Positions 24,182 to 33,382 of a stretch of 64,000 nt of DNA are shown one piece after another (the stretch's first letter is position 1; each line of letters opens with the position of its first letter). This DNA comes from CALRGE01 sp964360635 (lineage in GTDB: Bacteria; Patescibacteriota; Gracilibacteria; UBA1369; 2-02-FULL-48-14), in the NCBI GenBank assembly GCA_964360635.1, contig CAYHXO010000005.1, positions 16,622 to 80,621 of the forward strand. Reading direction: 5' to 3'. The position numbers and the translations under genes are program-made. The notes beneath the pieces were generated by a model. That model was not told where the DNA came from, ran no database searches, and was given only the letters and a program-made list of their open reading frames with translations.

Positions 24182-25555
24182 ATGAAAATGCATAACGAAT
24201 CTTTAAATCCTAACTGGATGTCCCTGCAAATAGGTGGAATGACATGTGCCAGTTGTGAGCTTCTGCTCGAGCGCAAGATCAGAACTATTCCGGGTGTTGA
24301 GAAAGTCCATGTTAATCATAAAACAGGTGTTGCTGATATTAAAATCAATTTATCTCAAAGACCTTCTCTCACTGACATTCAAAATGCCATTATAGAGGCG
24401 GGTTATTTTCTTGGAGAAAAACAAACCGCTCATGAAGTTGATGATAAGTGGGGGGATATTGCTTCCAGTCTTCTTATTATATTTATTTTATATAAAGTTT
24501 TTCAGGGTTTTGATATTGCTTCATTGACGGGGGCCGGTAGTGACACGGCAACATTCGCCGGCATTTTGATTATCGGATTGGTAGCTGGAACTTCGAGTTG
24601 TTTGGCTGTGACGGGAGGCCTTCTTTTGAGCATGGCTGCCAAGCATAATGAAGTTCACGGTGGGGATACTCGTTGGCAAAAATTTAAACCTCTTTTGATG
24701 TTTAATTTGGGTCGATTGTCTTCATATTTTGTTTTAGGGGGCTTAGTGGGAATTTTGGGAAAATCGATTACGCTTTCCACGCGTATGACGGGAGTAATGA
24801 ACATTGTAATTGCTCTAGTGATGTTTTATTTGGCACTTACTTTATTAAAGATAATACCGAAAGGGAGCTTCCCGATTCGTCCGCCAAAATGGCTTTCTCA
24901 CAAAATTGCTGATTTATCAGAACATGAACATCCCGGCGCACCATTCGCTTTAGGAGCTTTAACTTTTTTCTTACCATGTGGGTTTACTCAATCTTTGCAA
25001 CTAGTGGCCTTGGCTTCCGGAAGTTTTATAACGGGAGCGTTAACCATGTTCATTTTTGCTTTAGGAACATTGCCTGCCTTGCTTGGTGTTAGTGCTATTT
25101 CTGCAAGTGCCGAAGGAAAAAAAGCAAAACTCTTTCTTCGTTTTTCAGGAACGCTTGTTTTGGTACTTTCAGTATTTAATTTAAATAGTGGACTTATTCT
25201 TTCCGGTATTGATGTTTCAAGGATTTTTTCTTCTTCAACAAATGCAAAAAGCACTCAGGAGTCAGTATTGGCAGTTGATGAAACAGAAGAAGCTCAAACC
25301 CTCACTTTCAATGTTAATTCTTATAGTTACAGTCCGGATTTCTTCACGATTAAGGCTGGAAAACCTACATATATTGTAGCTAATGTGCCAGAAAATCTTG
25401 GTGGATGTATCAGCGTTCTTACCGTGCCTGATTTTGGTTTAAGTATCTTGTTGAAAAAGGGTGAGAATAAACTTGGTCCGTTTACTCCCACAAATAATTT
25501 TTATATTACCTGTCCGATGGGCATGTTTAGTGCCAGGGTAGAAGTAATCAATTAA
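24182..25555 (+). CDS. HMA / DsbD-like membrane / cupredoxin fusion protein, copy 2
   Basis: 457 residues, same architecture as the protein at 21639. HMA with GMTCASC (residues 18-85), seven membrane helices with SSCLAVTGGLL and LPCGFTQSL, and a C-terminal cupredoxin-like domain (TFNVNSYSYSPDFFTIKAGK ... ITCPMGMFSA). Sequence is well diverged from copy 1 outside the motifs, so this is an old duplication. Having two may allow different partners or directions. It sits eight bases after the BNR lipoprotein stop. Confidence 0.85.
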   Translation: MKMHNESLNPNWMSLQIGGMTCASCELLLERKIRTIPGVEKVHVNHKTGVADIKINLSQRPSLTDIQNAIIEAGYFLGEKQTAHEVDDKWGDIASSLLIIFILYKVFQGFDIASLTGAGSDTATFAGILIIGLVAGTSSCLAVTGGLLLSMAAKHNEVHGGDTRWQKFKPLLMFNLGRLSSYFVLGGLVGILGKSITLSTRMTGVMNIVIALVMFYLALTLLKIIPKGSFPIRPPKWLSHKIADLSEHEHPGAPFALGALTFFLPCGFTQSLQLVALASGSFITGALTMFIFALGTLPALLGVSAISASAEGKKAKLFLRFSGTLVLVLSVFNLNSGLILSGIDVSRIFSSSTNAKSTQESVLAVDETEEAQTLTFNVNSYSYSPDFFTIKAGKPTYIVANVPENLGGCISVLTVPDFGLSILLKKGENKLGPFTPTNNFYITCPMGMFSARVEVIN

Positions 25556-25571
25556 TCTTTAAAAAAATCTT

Positions 25572-25784
25572 ATGAAAACTATAGTACAAATCCCGGGAAT
25601 GCATTGTCACGCTTGCGCTACTTTAGTGACGCAAATAAGTCAGGAATCATCTTCGATCCATAAAGTTGATGTCGATTTGGAATCGAAAAAAGTTACACTT
25701 GATCATGATGAAAGTTTTGATCTAAAGGCTTGGACAAAAGAAATCGAAGCTTTGGGCGATGAATATAAAGTTCTTAACCAATAA
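25572..25784 (+). CDS. CopZ-like copper chaperone (single HMA domain)
   Basis: 70 residues, one HMA fold. The metal site is GMHCHAC, with the Cys pair and an extra His between them. DVDLESKKVTL and a C-terminal helix complete the ferredoxin-like fold. It should carry Cu(I) to the ATPase encoded five bases downstream. Placement directly before copA is typical of copZ-copA pairs. Confidence 0.85.
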   Translation: MKTIVQIPGMHCHACATLVTQISQESSSIHKVDVDLESKKVTLDHDESFDLKAWTKEIEALGDEYKVLNQ

Positions 25785-25788
25785 ATTT

Positions 25789-28698
25789 ATGTCTGATAAA
25801 ATTATTTTAAAAATTGCCGGCATGACTTGCAAATCCTGTGAAAAACTTATCACCGGAGAACTGTCCGAATTATCGAATGTGACTGATATTAAAATTAGTT
25901 CCGCTAATGGTAGCGGTGAACTTATTGCTACTTCAGAAGTTTCGGATAAATCTATACTTAAAGCGATTGTGGATGCCGGATACAAAGGAACAATTGTGAG
26001 CCGTACATCCGAGCAAGATTCGCAAGTTGTAGATACATTCAAGAAAAAAATTGTTAAAAGTGGGGAAGGTGTAAAAATCAGACTTGAATCAAATACAAAA
26101 GCGGAAGGAACATTCACCGGTGATGCAAGCGCGCCGAGCTTTAATGGAACCGTCACTCATCAACGTTCCGGGGAAATTGAAGTGCCTAAAGATCGATCTG
26201 ATCTCAATGCTTTTGTGGACGAGCTTTTGCGGTCTTCCAAAATCAATCAGTTACTAAATATTTTTTCGAATGAAACAAGGGTTCCAGTAGAAAATGCGGC
26301 ACTCTCATCAGGTGTTGTAAAAACTCAACTTTTCAAATTAAAAGAAAAAAAGGAGGAGCAAGTACAGTTGTCATTAAGTGGAATGAGTTGTGCTTCTTGT
26401 GCCGGATTGATTGAAAGAAATCTTAAAAAAGTACCGGGTGTGAAATCTGCAAATGTGAATTTTGCAGCAGAAAAAGCAAGGGTCGTTTTTGATAATTCAA
26501 GTACGAATGTGGAAGCGTTGATTTCTGCAGTTGAACAGGCAGGATACAAAGCAGAATTGGCGGGAAAAAGTGACCCCGAGGTTGATAGACGTAAAAGAGA
26601 AGATACAATAAAAAGTTATTTTAGAAAATTTATTTGGAGTCTTATTCTAAGTTTCCCGATGCTGTATTTTATGCTTTTGGATTTCTTGCCGGCTCTTCCC
26701 TTGAGAGAATTTCTCATGCCGAAAATTGGTATTATTTCAGTTATACTTACACTTCCGGTGCAATTTATAATCGGTGCGGGATTTTACAAGGGCATGTGGA
26801 GTAGTTTGCGGATGAAAACATTCAATATGGATAGTTTGATTGCAATCGGTACTTCGACCGCTTTCTTTTATAGTTTGTGGCAATTGGTGAATTATGTGAT
26901 TCTGACAGGTAGTATCATCGGACTGGATGGTGAAAAAATTCCCGAGCTTTATTTTGAGACCGCAGCATTTTTGATTACGTTCGTGTTATTAGGAAAATGG
27001 TTGGAAGTGAAAACAAAAGGACGTACCTCCGATGCAATAAAAAAACTTGTTGGCTTGCAGGCTAAAACGGCTCGTGTGATTAAAAATGGAGTTACGGAAG
27101 ATCTGCCGATAGAACAAGTTTTGGCGGGTGATACGATATTAGTTCGTCCCGGTGAGAAAATTCCGGTAGATGGAGTTGTGAGTAAGGGGCAATCATCAGT
27201 GGATGAATCAATGATTACCGGTGAAAGTATTCCGGTAGAAAAAAATATAGGTGATACTGTTATAGGTGCGACAATGAATAAAAATGGCAGTTTTGAATTT
27301 ACCGCCACTAAAGTTGGCAGCGAAAGCACTTTGGCTCAAATAATCCGTGTTGTGGAAGAAGCACAAGGTTCAAAAGCGCCGATTCAGGCTTTGGCAGATC
27401 AGATTTCCGCATATTTCGTGCCAATTGTTATAGGTCTGGCAATTTTGACATTCTTAGTTTGGTATTTCTTTCTTGGAGCTACTCTTTCATTTGCAATGAT
27501 GGCTTTTACTTCTGTCATTGTGATTGCTTGTCCTTGCGCGCTTGGTTTGGCAACCCCTACTGCGATTATGGTTGGGACAGGGAAGGGAGCCGAGCATGGT
27601 ATTTTGATTAAAGGTGGAGAACCATTAGAAGCTGCTTGTAAGGTGAAGGCGGTCGTGTTCGATAAAACCGGAACTTTAACTAAAGGAAAGCCGGAGGTTA
27701 CAGATGTTGTTAGTGCCGGTTTAACTGATGAAGATGAAATTATTACAATTTCAGCAAGTCTGGAAAAACTTTCCGAGCATCCTTTGGCGGAAGCCATTGT
27801 GAAATATGCGGAAGAAGAGTCAATTTCTTTGGATGAGGTTAAAGATTTTCAGGCAATTCCCGGACATGGAGTTGAAGGAGTGATCGGCCGCAATAAATAT
27901 TATTTGGGTAACCGAAAACTTCTCACGGATATTGTTGGTTTGCCGGAATCCGCTACGGAAAAAATAGAACGAAAAATCCGTAAATTAGAAGATAATGGTA
28001 AAACTGTAATGATCTTGGCTTCAAGCAAAGAAGTGCTTGGACTTGTGGCGGTTGCGGATACAATCAAAGAAACCACAGTTGAGGCGGTGCGAGCTTTAGA
28101 GGCTCGTCATATTGAAGTTTATATGATTACCGGAGATAACCGTCGTACTGCGGAAGCTATTGCGCGCCAAGCAGGAATAAAAAATGTATTGGCTGAAGTT
28201 TTGCCTGAGGACAAAGCTAATGAAGTTAAAAAATTACAAGAAACAGGTATCAGAGTGGCAATGGTTGGAGACGGTATTAATGATGCTCCGGCTCTTGCAC
28301 AAGCGGATTTGGGAATCGCAATGGGATCAGGAACCGATGTGGCGATGGAAACAGGTGGGATTGTAATTATCAGAAATGATTTAAGAGATGTGCTTACAGC
28401 GATTCAGTTAAGTCGAGAAACAATGAATAAAATCAAACAGAATATGTTCTTTGCGCTCTTTTATAACGTGGTTGGAATTCCGATTGCGGCGAGGGTATTC
28501 ATTGGTTTAGGTTTGGTACTTCGTCCTGAATTGGCCGGTCTTGCAATGGCCTTTAGCTCAATTTCCGTAGTAAGTAATTCATTGCTGTTGAAAGGATTCC
28601 GTCCGGGGAAGAAAAACTGGATTTCTGCGATTGCTCCTGTGGTGATGACAGGTGGTTTTACAGCGGTGTTTTTCCTATTCGCTAAATTGAGTGCTTAG
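25789..28698 (+). CDS. copA: Copper-translocating P1B-type ATPase with two HMA domains
   Basis: 969 residues from the ATG at 25789. HMA1 (GMTCKSC) covers residues 1-70 and HMA2 (GMSCASC) about 190-260. About 110 residues of unusual linker lie between them, longer than in ordinary CopA. Eight membrane helices follow. Landmarks: TGES phosphatase loop, CPC in IACPCALGL (Cys581), DKTGTLTKG (Asp625), HPLAEAIV, GDGINDAPAL, then YN (FYNVVGIP) and MAFSSISVVSNS in the last helices, the Cu(I)-type signature. It exports Cu(I) from the cytoplasm. Last gene of the CsoR-controlled set before a hairpin terminator. Confidence 0.95.
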   Translation: MSDKIILKIAGMTCKSCEKLITGELSELSNVTDIKISSANGSGELIATSEVSDKSILKAIVDAGYKGTIVSRTSEQDSQVVDTFKKKIVKSGEGVKIRLESNTKAEGTFTGDASAPSFNGTVTHQRSGEIEVPKDRSDLNAFVDELLRSSKINQLLNIFSNETRVPVENAALSSGVVKTQLFKLKEKKEEQVQLSLSGMSCASCAGLIERNLKKVPGVKSANVNFAAEKARVVFDNSSTNVEALISAVEQAGYKAELAGKSDPEVDRRKREDTIKSYFRKFIWSLILSFPMLYFMLLDFLPALPLREFLMPKIGIISVILTLPVQFIIGAGFYKGMWSSLRMKTFNMDSLIAIGTSTAFFYSLWQLVNYVILTGSIIGLDGEKIPELYFETAAFLITFVLLGKWLEVKTKGRTSDAIKKLVGLQAKTARVIKNGVTEDLPIEQVLAGDTILVRPGEKIPVDGVVSKGQSSVDESMITGESIPVEKNIGDTVIGATMNKNGSFEFTATKVGSESTLAQIIRVVEEAQGSKAPIQALADQISAYFVPIVIGLAILTFLVWYFFLGATLSFAMMAFTSVIVIACPCALGLATPTAIMVGTGKGAEHGILIKGGEPLEAACKVKAVVFDKTGTLTKGKPEVTDVVSAGLTDEDEIITISASLEKLSEHPLAEAIVKYAEEESISLDEVKDFQAIPGHGVEGVIGRNKYYLGNRKLLTDIVGLPESATEKIERKIRKLEDNGKTVMILASSKEVLGLVAVADTIKETTVEAVRALEARHIEVYMITGDNRRTAEAIARQAGIKNVLAEVLPEDKANEVKKLQETGIRVAMVGDGINDAPALAQADLGIAMGSGTDVAMETGGIVIIRNDLRDVLTAIQLSRETMNKIKQNMFFALFYNVVGIPIAARVFIGLGLVLRPELAGLAMAFSSISVVSNSLLLKGFRPGKKNWISAIAPVVMTGGFTAVFFLFAKLSA

Positions 28699-28709
28699 AT
28701 TTATAAATT

Positions 28710-28744
28710 ATTAGTTGAACTTTTGGTCGAAAGGTTCAACTAAT
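28710..28744. terminator. Long hairpin after the copper operon
   Basis: ATTAGTTGAAC and GTTCAACTAAT are perfect 11-base arms. Four further inner pairs (one G-T) give a stem near 15 pairs with a five-base loop. It begins 12 bases after the copA stop. The T-tract is weak (TAATATTAG), so it may instead stabilise the mRNA end. Confidence 0.65.
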
Positions 28745-28782
28745 ATTAGTACAAATTCATTATTTTTTTCACTAGATTATAT

Positions 28783-29046
28783 ATGAAATTTTCATTCTCA
28801 AAATACGGCTGGCGCTGTGTGTTAGGTGCAGAAGTGTTTTATGCACTTTGCCTAATGTTCGGCCTTAGTTTAACAGGTGCAGATTTCACTTTGCACAATT
28901 CACTTTTTGAACTGCTTCCCGGTTTCACATGGATCAGCTTAAGTAGTGTTTTAATTGGTGCCGTTCAGATTTTTATCTACTCGTGGATATTCGCAGCTTA
29001 TATGGTGTGGATGTTGAACTCCAGCATGGAGCACGGTAAACGATAA
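28783..29046 (+). CDS. Small two-helix membrane protein (DUF5676-like)
   Basis: 87 residues with helices at about 12-32 and 45-78. The layout and the SSVLIGAVQIFIYSWIFAAY helix resemble small membrane proteins of the DUF5676 type that often travel with copper and metal loci. That match is by memory and weak. It follows the copper operon after a hairpin, so it may be expressed by read-through or separately. Confidence 0.6.
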   Translation: MKFSFSKYGWRCVLGAEVFYALCLMFGLSLTGADFTLHNSLFELLPGFTWISLSSVLIGAVQIFIYSWIFAAYMVWMLNSSMEHGKR

Positions 29047-29100
29047 GTTGGATTAAGCGCCGATTTTTCAGTAATCCATTTTTTAGCATATTAACTATAG

Positions 29101-29136
29101 TGTACTATGCTTATTTCCCTTTTTAGACATAGTACA
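29101..29136. other. Inverted repeat upstream of a hypothetical gene
   Basis: TGTACTATG and CATAGTACA, nine-base perfect arms 18 bases apart. It ends about 20 bases before the -35 box of the next promoter, a fair position for an operator. Confidence 0.5.
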
Positions 29137-29154
29137 TATACGATTAAATGCCAG

Positions 29155-29182
29155 TTGCCAAAGGGGGGGATTATGGTATGAT
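29155..29182 (+). promoter_or_regulatory. Promoter of the 289-residue unknown
   Basis: TTGCCA (29155-29160), 16-base spacer including a run of seven G, TATGAT (29177-29182); ATG at 29212, leader about 23 bases. Confidence 0.65.
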
Positions 29183-29211
29183 TACAGGAATTCGTCTTAA
29201 CAAAAATAAAC

Positions 29212-30081
29212 ATGTTAGAACAGCACAATGAACAACCGGAAACTTTAGCACCCAAATCAAAGACGGAAGTATCTAAGCCCAGTTTGGACACTGAAGAGCG
29301 AGCTGAAAAACAGATGGAGGCAAAGTTAAATCTCTTAGAGGATGCAGTGCTTGCTGTTGGAAAGGCTAATCCTGCGTATAAAATGGATGATTTTTATTTA
29401 GGGATGTGTGAGTTGGTTTATGCAGACGAATTTCCTGTGAGCAAGATTGAAAAAGTAGTGGATTTAATCGATACATATCCATTTTCTAAGGCCGGAGCTA
29501 AAAAGTTCAATGATTTAACGCAAGCTGGAGACTATGTTTATCTTGTAGGCCTATTAGAGAATAATTTGAAGTGTCTTGATGAACTACAAATTATAGATAA
29601 GAGCCTCAAGGGGTTCGAGCGTCGCATATTAGATAAATTTCTAGCAGTAGCCGGTAGCTTAGGCGTACTTACGTTGAGCATTAGTGGCAAGGGTCCCATT
29701 TACCATGGATGTATGGGACTTGCTCCCGATGATATGTCTTCTTACGATTTACGGATATTAATGGGACCTGAAGAGACCTCATCAAATCAATCGCAAAGGA
29801 GTTCACATGAAAAGATGAGTGGCGCTATTGCGGCTACTTATTCTCTAGCTGTTTCAGAGGAAGAACTATCTAGACAGGAAGATTTGATTGAAGAAGCGGA
29901 ACTAAAAGGAGAAGAAAATGAGCAAGCGAATGCTGCTTTTAGAGAAGAGTATGAGGCAACAAAGGAAGAAACCGGTCTGACCATAGAAGAGTTTGGCAAA
30001 GATATTTTAGAAGAGTTCAAAGTGCAAAATGAAGAAACCGGCATCACCTGGCCGCAGTTCATTGCCAAACGCAGTGTGTAG
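29212..30081 (+). CDS. Hypothetical soluble protein, 289 residues
   Basis: No signal peptide or membrane helix. Residues 1-35 are polar and probably disordered. Residues 36-190 are a mixed domain (LEDAVLAVGKANPAYKMDDF, FYLGMCELVYADEFPVSKIE). Residues 215-289 are strongly acidic and helical (SEEELSRQEDLIEEAELKGE), likely a coiled coil. No catalytic motif seen and no family recognised. Own promoter upstream. Confidence 0.7.
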   Translation: MLEQHNEQPETLAPKSKTEVSKPSLDTEERAEKQMEAKLNLLEDAVLAVGKANPAYKMDDFYLGMCELVYADEFPVSKIEKVVDLIDTYPFSKAGAKKFNDLTQAGDYVYLVGLLENNLKCLDELQIIDKSLKGFERRILDKFLAVAGSLGVLTLSISGKGPIYHGCMGLAPDDMSSYDLRILMGPEETSSNQSQRSSHEKMSGAIAATYSLAVSEEELSRQEDLIEEAELKGEENEQANAAFREEYEATKEETGLTIEEFGKDILEEFKVQNEETGITWPQFIAKRSV

Positions 30082-30105
30082 GCTGTTGTACAAAAAATCG
30101 CAGAT

Positions 30106-30134
30106 TTGATTATTGCCTAGATTAAGAATATTCT
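30106..30134 (+). promoter_or_regulatory. Promoter that fixes the start of the next gene
   Basis: TTGATT (30106-30111), 17-base spacer, TATTCT (30129-30134). It rules out a TTG start at 30135 and favours the ATG at 30162. Confidence 0.65.
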
Positions 30135-30161
30135 TTGGAGGTATTTCTTAATCATATTATT

Positions 30162-30470
30162 ATGGTCGGTTTTATGGGGATGTTTTTTATTCTTTTTCAT
30201 GCGATTGGCATGATTTCGCTTTCTTTCGGTTTGGTTTTGTTAATTGTTTATATGGCAAAGTATACGAAGAAGGAAACACTTTTTAATGTTTCGGTTGGGG
30301 TGATTGTCGTAGGATTGATATTCTCAGTTCTAACATTGGGCGTTTTTGCTTTGGTAGGAGGAAGTGAAGGGTCATCGATGATGGATGGATTCAGCGAAAG
30401 ATCGTTTAATATGATGAATTGGGATAATGATGAAACTGAGTCATCTACAACTGAAAGTACTCGGATCTAG
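30162..30470 (+). CDS. Small membrane protein, 102 residues
   Basis: Two hydrophobic helices (about 1-30 and 38-65), joined by the basic turn AKYTKKET, then an acidic Ser/Thr-rich tail (DNDETESSTTESTRI). Soluble tail and two helices suggest a small inner-membrane protein; function unknown. The stop directly abuts the end of the convergent pseudouridine synthase gene with no intervening base. Confidence 0.65.
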   Translation: MVGFMGMFFILFHAIGMISLSFGLVLLIVYMAKYTKKETLFNVSVGVIVVGLIFSVLTLGVFALVGGSEGSSMMDGFSERSFNMMNWDNDETESSTTESTRI

Positions 30471-31100
30471 TTAGAAACTAGCGGGAGCTTGAATTTCCAC
30501 CATTTTGTCTAAAAGCGGATGGTGGAATTTTATTTTCCAGGCTTGTAGGAAGTAGCGGCCTTGATCTTTTGTTAGATCTAGATATTTTCGGTTGAATTTC
30601 TTGTCGCCATATTCACGGTCTAAAACCAGCGGATTTCCAATCATTGCAAGGTGCTTTCTGATCTGGTGTTTTCTTCCGGTTTCAATTTTCACTTCGAGCA
30701 TCGAAAGAATTCCAAGTCGTTTCATTAGTCTGTAATGAGTTGTGGCCGGAATTTTTTCTTTCTTCTCACGACTTTCGAGAGGGAAGTTGATTGTACTTTT
30801 TGAGAAACGAGGGTTGCCTTTAACGAGTGCTAGGTAGGTTTTTTCTGTTTTTGGATCTTTAAAAATGCCTTCAAGTGCTTCACGGTCGCGCGGATATTTT
30901 CCAAAAAGGAGCACGCCTGATGTGTCACGGTCGATTCGGTGTAAGAGGTAAGATTTGTAGTCTTTATCGCGTAGTTGCATTCGCATAATTCCTTGAACAG
31001 TTTTTGCTTCAGGAATATTTGGAGCTGGAACAGAAACAAGTCCACCCGGTTTATCGATTGCGAACATGAAGTCGTCTTCGTATATTATTTTTAAATTCAT
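30471..31100 (-). CDS. RluA-family RNA pseudouridine synthase
   Basis: 209 residues, catalytic domain only, without an N-terminal S4 domain. Motifs: IYEDDFMFAIDKPGGLVSVP, the catalytic HRIDRDTSGVLLFGK with its Asp, EKTYLALVKG, and ETGRKHQIRKHLA. Converts uridine to pseudouridine in rRNA or tRNA; the target site cannot be told from sequence. The start overlaps the stop of the gene at 31097 (ATGA). Confidence 0.9.
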   Translation of the reverse strand: MNLKIIYEDDFMFAIDKPGGLVSVPAPNIPEAKTVQGIMRMQLRDKDYKSYLLHRIDRDTSGVLLFGKYPRDREALEGIFKDPKTEKTYLALVKGNPRFSKSTINFPLESREKKEKIPATTHYRLMKRLGILSMLEVKIETGRKHQIRKHLAMIGNPLVLDREYGDKKFNRKYLDLTKDQGRYFLQAWKIKFHHPLLDKMVEIQAPASF

Positions 31101-32596
31101 AGCAGTTTTTGCGCGAGCCCTGTTTGTTTGAATATATCTTCAGGTGTCTCTACTAGAAGACTTGGGTCACGTTCCTGAATAGGATACAGCACTGTGTACA
31201 TTTCAGGAAGCATTGGCGCCATCATCTCAGACATTGTGACTTTTTTGGAAAGATTCACGTAAGTTTCAAAACTTGTATCTTCGTTCTCAAGAATCATATC
31301 GAAACTCATTGCAGGGAAAGCCTCACCATCTTTACTTTTCAGGTAAGAAAGTACCATTCCGTCACCTCCGAGCTCTTTTGTTTGAACCGGCTCTAGAGCA
31401 TTGACTTCTTCTGTCAGACCGAGTTCGCTGAGCATGTCACTCCAGGCTTTTTTTGTTTGAGTTAAATCATTAACTTGGCAAAATCCACCAAGACATTTCA
31501 TTCCATAATAAAGTGAAACCATTAAATAACAGATCAGCATTCCAGGGAAGATTTTTTTGTCGCGCAATGCTTGAGCGATTCCTTCCGGGTTCATTTCATA
31601 ATTCCAAGAACCGTGGCCAGATGTGAGCATGCCGTCTTTTAAGGTTAGGCGAACTCGGTGTAGTTTTTCATCAAGTGCCCAGAACATATAAGTTCCCCAA
31701 TCTTTTTCAAGAGAGAAGGCCCCAGGAATATTGTTGAAATACTTATAATTTAGATCAATAAATTTTGGATCGAACAGGACTTTATATATTAATGAGTCAG
31801 GATTTTTTAAGTGATTATTCAGCAACATTTCAGTAACAAGTGTTTCGATTTCCAGGTAAATAAGGTCAGGCATTTTTTTCTCTTTTACAGGGTGGAAAAG
31901 TCTGCGCCATAGATAGAAATTGATTTCTGTAATCTGTTCATTGAGTTCAGGAGTGTTCATCACTTGTTCATTTGCAAAAAACTCTTCAATTAAATCGCGA
32001 ATTTTTTCGCCTCGACCCGGATCAAAATCTTTTTTTACCAATTCGTCTTCTGCTTTGCTCAAATCTTCTCGGTTGTATCCACGAGTTGCATAAACCACGC
32101 CCATTTTTAGTTTATCCGGTAGAAATGGAAGTCGAATTAGTGAGTTTGAATCATCGCCGTGGCCATGAAAAAGAATTCCCCGAGTATAAGTCGAGGAATT
32201 GTTTACGGACACACTTGCGAAAGAGAAAACTACTAGATATTTCATATCCGGGTCTTCAGTTTCGTAATAAGGAATTGCCGAAATTATATTTGAGTTGAGG
32301 AAAAAGGGATGTTGAATCGGTCCGTGGTGATCTGTTGTTGAAACAAGAGGTTTTTTCAAAAGTTGAGTTGAAACTTCTTTTGCTACTTGTGCGCCAAGTC
32401 GCTTCTCAATTAGTTTTTCTGCGCATTCAATCAATTCCGGCTTTCTTGCATCTAAAAAAGGACTCGGATTTACGTCCATGAAATCCTTTGCGTAGTCGAA
32501 GAGAAATTCTCCCCCGTGTTTTTGCATTATTTCACCCAAGATTGGGCGTCTTTTCCAGATTGCATTCTTTAATTTTTCTAGTACCGAGTCAGGCAT
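31097..32596 (-). CDS. Uncharacterised protein, 499 residues
   Basis: A soluble protein with no signal sequence. Notable stretches: STTDHHGPIQHPFFLNSNII near residue 90, RGILFHGHGDDSNS near 140, LTSGHGSWNYEMNPEGIAQA near 325 and YYGMKCLGGFCQVNDLTQTK near 370. The clustered His, Asp and Gly residues look like a metal- or substrate-binding pocket, suggesting an enzyme. I cannot place it in a known family. Translationally coupled to the pseudouridine synthase downstream. Confidence 0.75.
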   Translation of the reverse strand: MPDSVLEKLKNAIWKRRPILGEIMQKHGGEFLFDYAKDFMDVNPSPFLDARKPELIECAEKLIEKRLGAQVAKEVSTQLLKKPLVSTTDHHGPIQHPFFLNSNIISAIPYYETEDPDMKYLVVFSFASVSVNNSSTYTRGILFHGHGDDSNSLIRLPFLPDKLKMGVVYATRGYNREDLSKAEDELVKKDFDPGRGEKIRDLIEEFFANEQVMNTPELNEQITEINFYLWRRLFHPVKEKKMPDLIYLEIETLVTEMLLNNHLKNPDSLIYKVLFDPKFIDLNYKYFNNIPGAFSLEKDWGTYMFWALDEKLHRVRLTLKDGMLTSGHGSWNYEMNPEGIAQALRDKKIFPGMLICYLMVSLYYGMKCLGGFCQVNDLTQTKKAWSDMLSELGLTEEVNALEPVQTKELGGDGMVLSYLKSKDGEAFPAMSFDMILENEDTSFETYVNLSKKVTMSEMMAPMLPEMYTVLYPIQERDPSLLVETPEDIFKQTGLAQKLL

Positions 32597-32654
32597 ATTT
32601 TTTTTACTTCTTGACCGGGGATTTTATACCGAAACAAGGAAAATGCAAGGGTAA

Positions 32655-33197
32655 TTATCTCTTAGTTTTTTGTTGATATGTCCAGAAAAAATAAAGGAAA
32701 ATTGCTGGTGGTAACAAAAATGCGATGTTGTTCAAAATTGTGACAAGAGTAATTTTGTCATTTTGTAAAATTATTTTTGAGAGAATGTTGTAAACTAATG
32801 TGATTGACCAAAAACAACTGATGATTAGCCCTAAAACCAGGTTGAAACGTATAGATTTTTTGAAAAATAAATCGTCCCAATTTGCAGGGGTTTCTTTAAG
32901 AGATTTATTTAGGCGTTTTACACAGAAAATGAATAATGGCAAAATTGGCACTAATACAGCAATTGCAAATACTAAAGTATTTTTTGCCTGCAATACATCT
33001 TCAGGAGTGGGTTTTAAGAGAATACTAATGATTGCCAACAAACTACATACCACCATTAGTACTGTTATCCACCCAAAAATTGCACTTAAAGAACTCGCTA
33101 GCCCAACCTTAGATTTAACCGCCCCAACGTTCACATTATACTGAACGTTTTCTACTTGTTTTGGCGTTCCTGTACCTCCTGTTTGGTTTGTTTCCAT
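32655..33197 (-). CDS. Membrane protein with four helices
   Basis: 180 residues: a polar Gly/Thr/Asn N-terminus (METNQTGGTGTPKQ), then helices at about 35-60, 74-92, 115-137 and 150-172. KRLNKSLKETPANWDDLFFK lies in a cytoplasmic loop. Layout resembles DUF5671-like membrane proteins; function unknown. Divergent from HNH copy 2. Confidence 0.65.
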   Translation of the reverse strand: METNQTGGTGTPKQVENVQYNVNVGAVKSKVGLASSLSAIFGWITVLMVVCSLLAIISILLKPTPEDVLQAKNTLVFAIAVLVPILPLFIFCVKRLNKSLKETPANWDDLFFKKSIRFNLVLGLIISCFWSITLVYNILSKIILQNDKITLVTILNNIAFLLPPAIFLYFFWTYQQKTKR

Positions 33198-33287
33198 GTT
33201 TTGAATTAATTTCTAATAAGATTCTACAGGTTTTTTATAATCATTAAAGATGGATTTTGCAGTTTCTCGTGGTCAATTACGAGCACA

Positions 33288-33382
33288 CACTCACCTCGCA
33301 AATTGTCTAGTTGAAATGGGCATTTTAATCTGTTAAAGGTGTGGGTTTTTGCTATACTTTTTTTAATTTAACCAACAAGAAT
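33288..33382 (+). repeat. HNH leader repeat, copy 2
   Basis: Same 95-base length and position as copies 1 and 3. It begins CACTCACC, includes AATTGTCTAG and TATACT (33353-33358), and ends TTTAATTTAACCAACAAGAAT. Everything upstream of CACTCACC is unrelated between copies, which marks a shared boundary. Confidence 0.8.

Noticed and set aside
28710..28744. Mobile-element end
   Set aside because: The inverted repeat is a compact hairpin just after copA and has no partner copy in the window.
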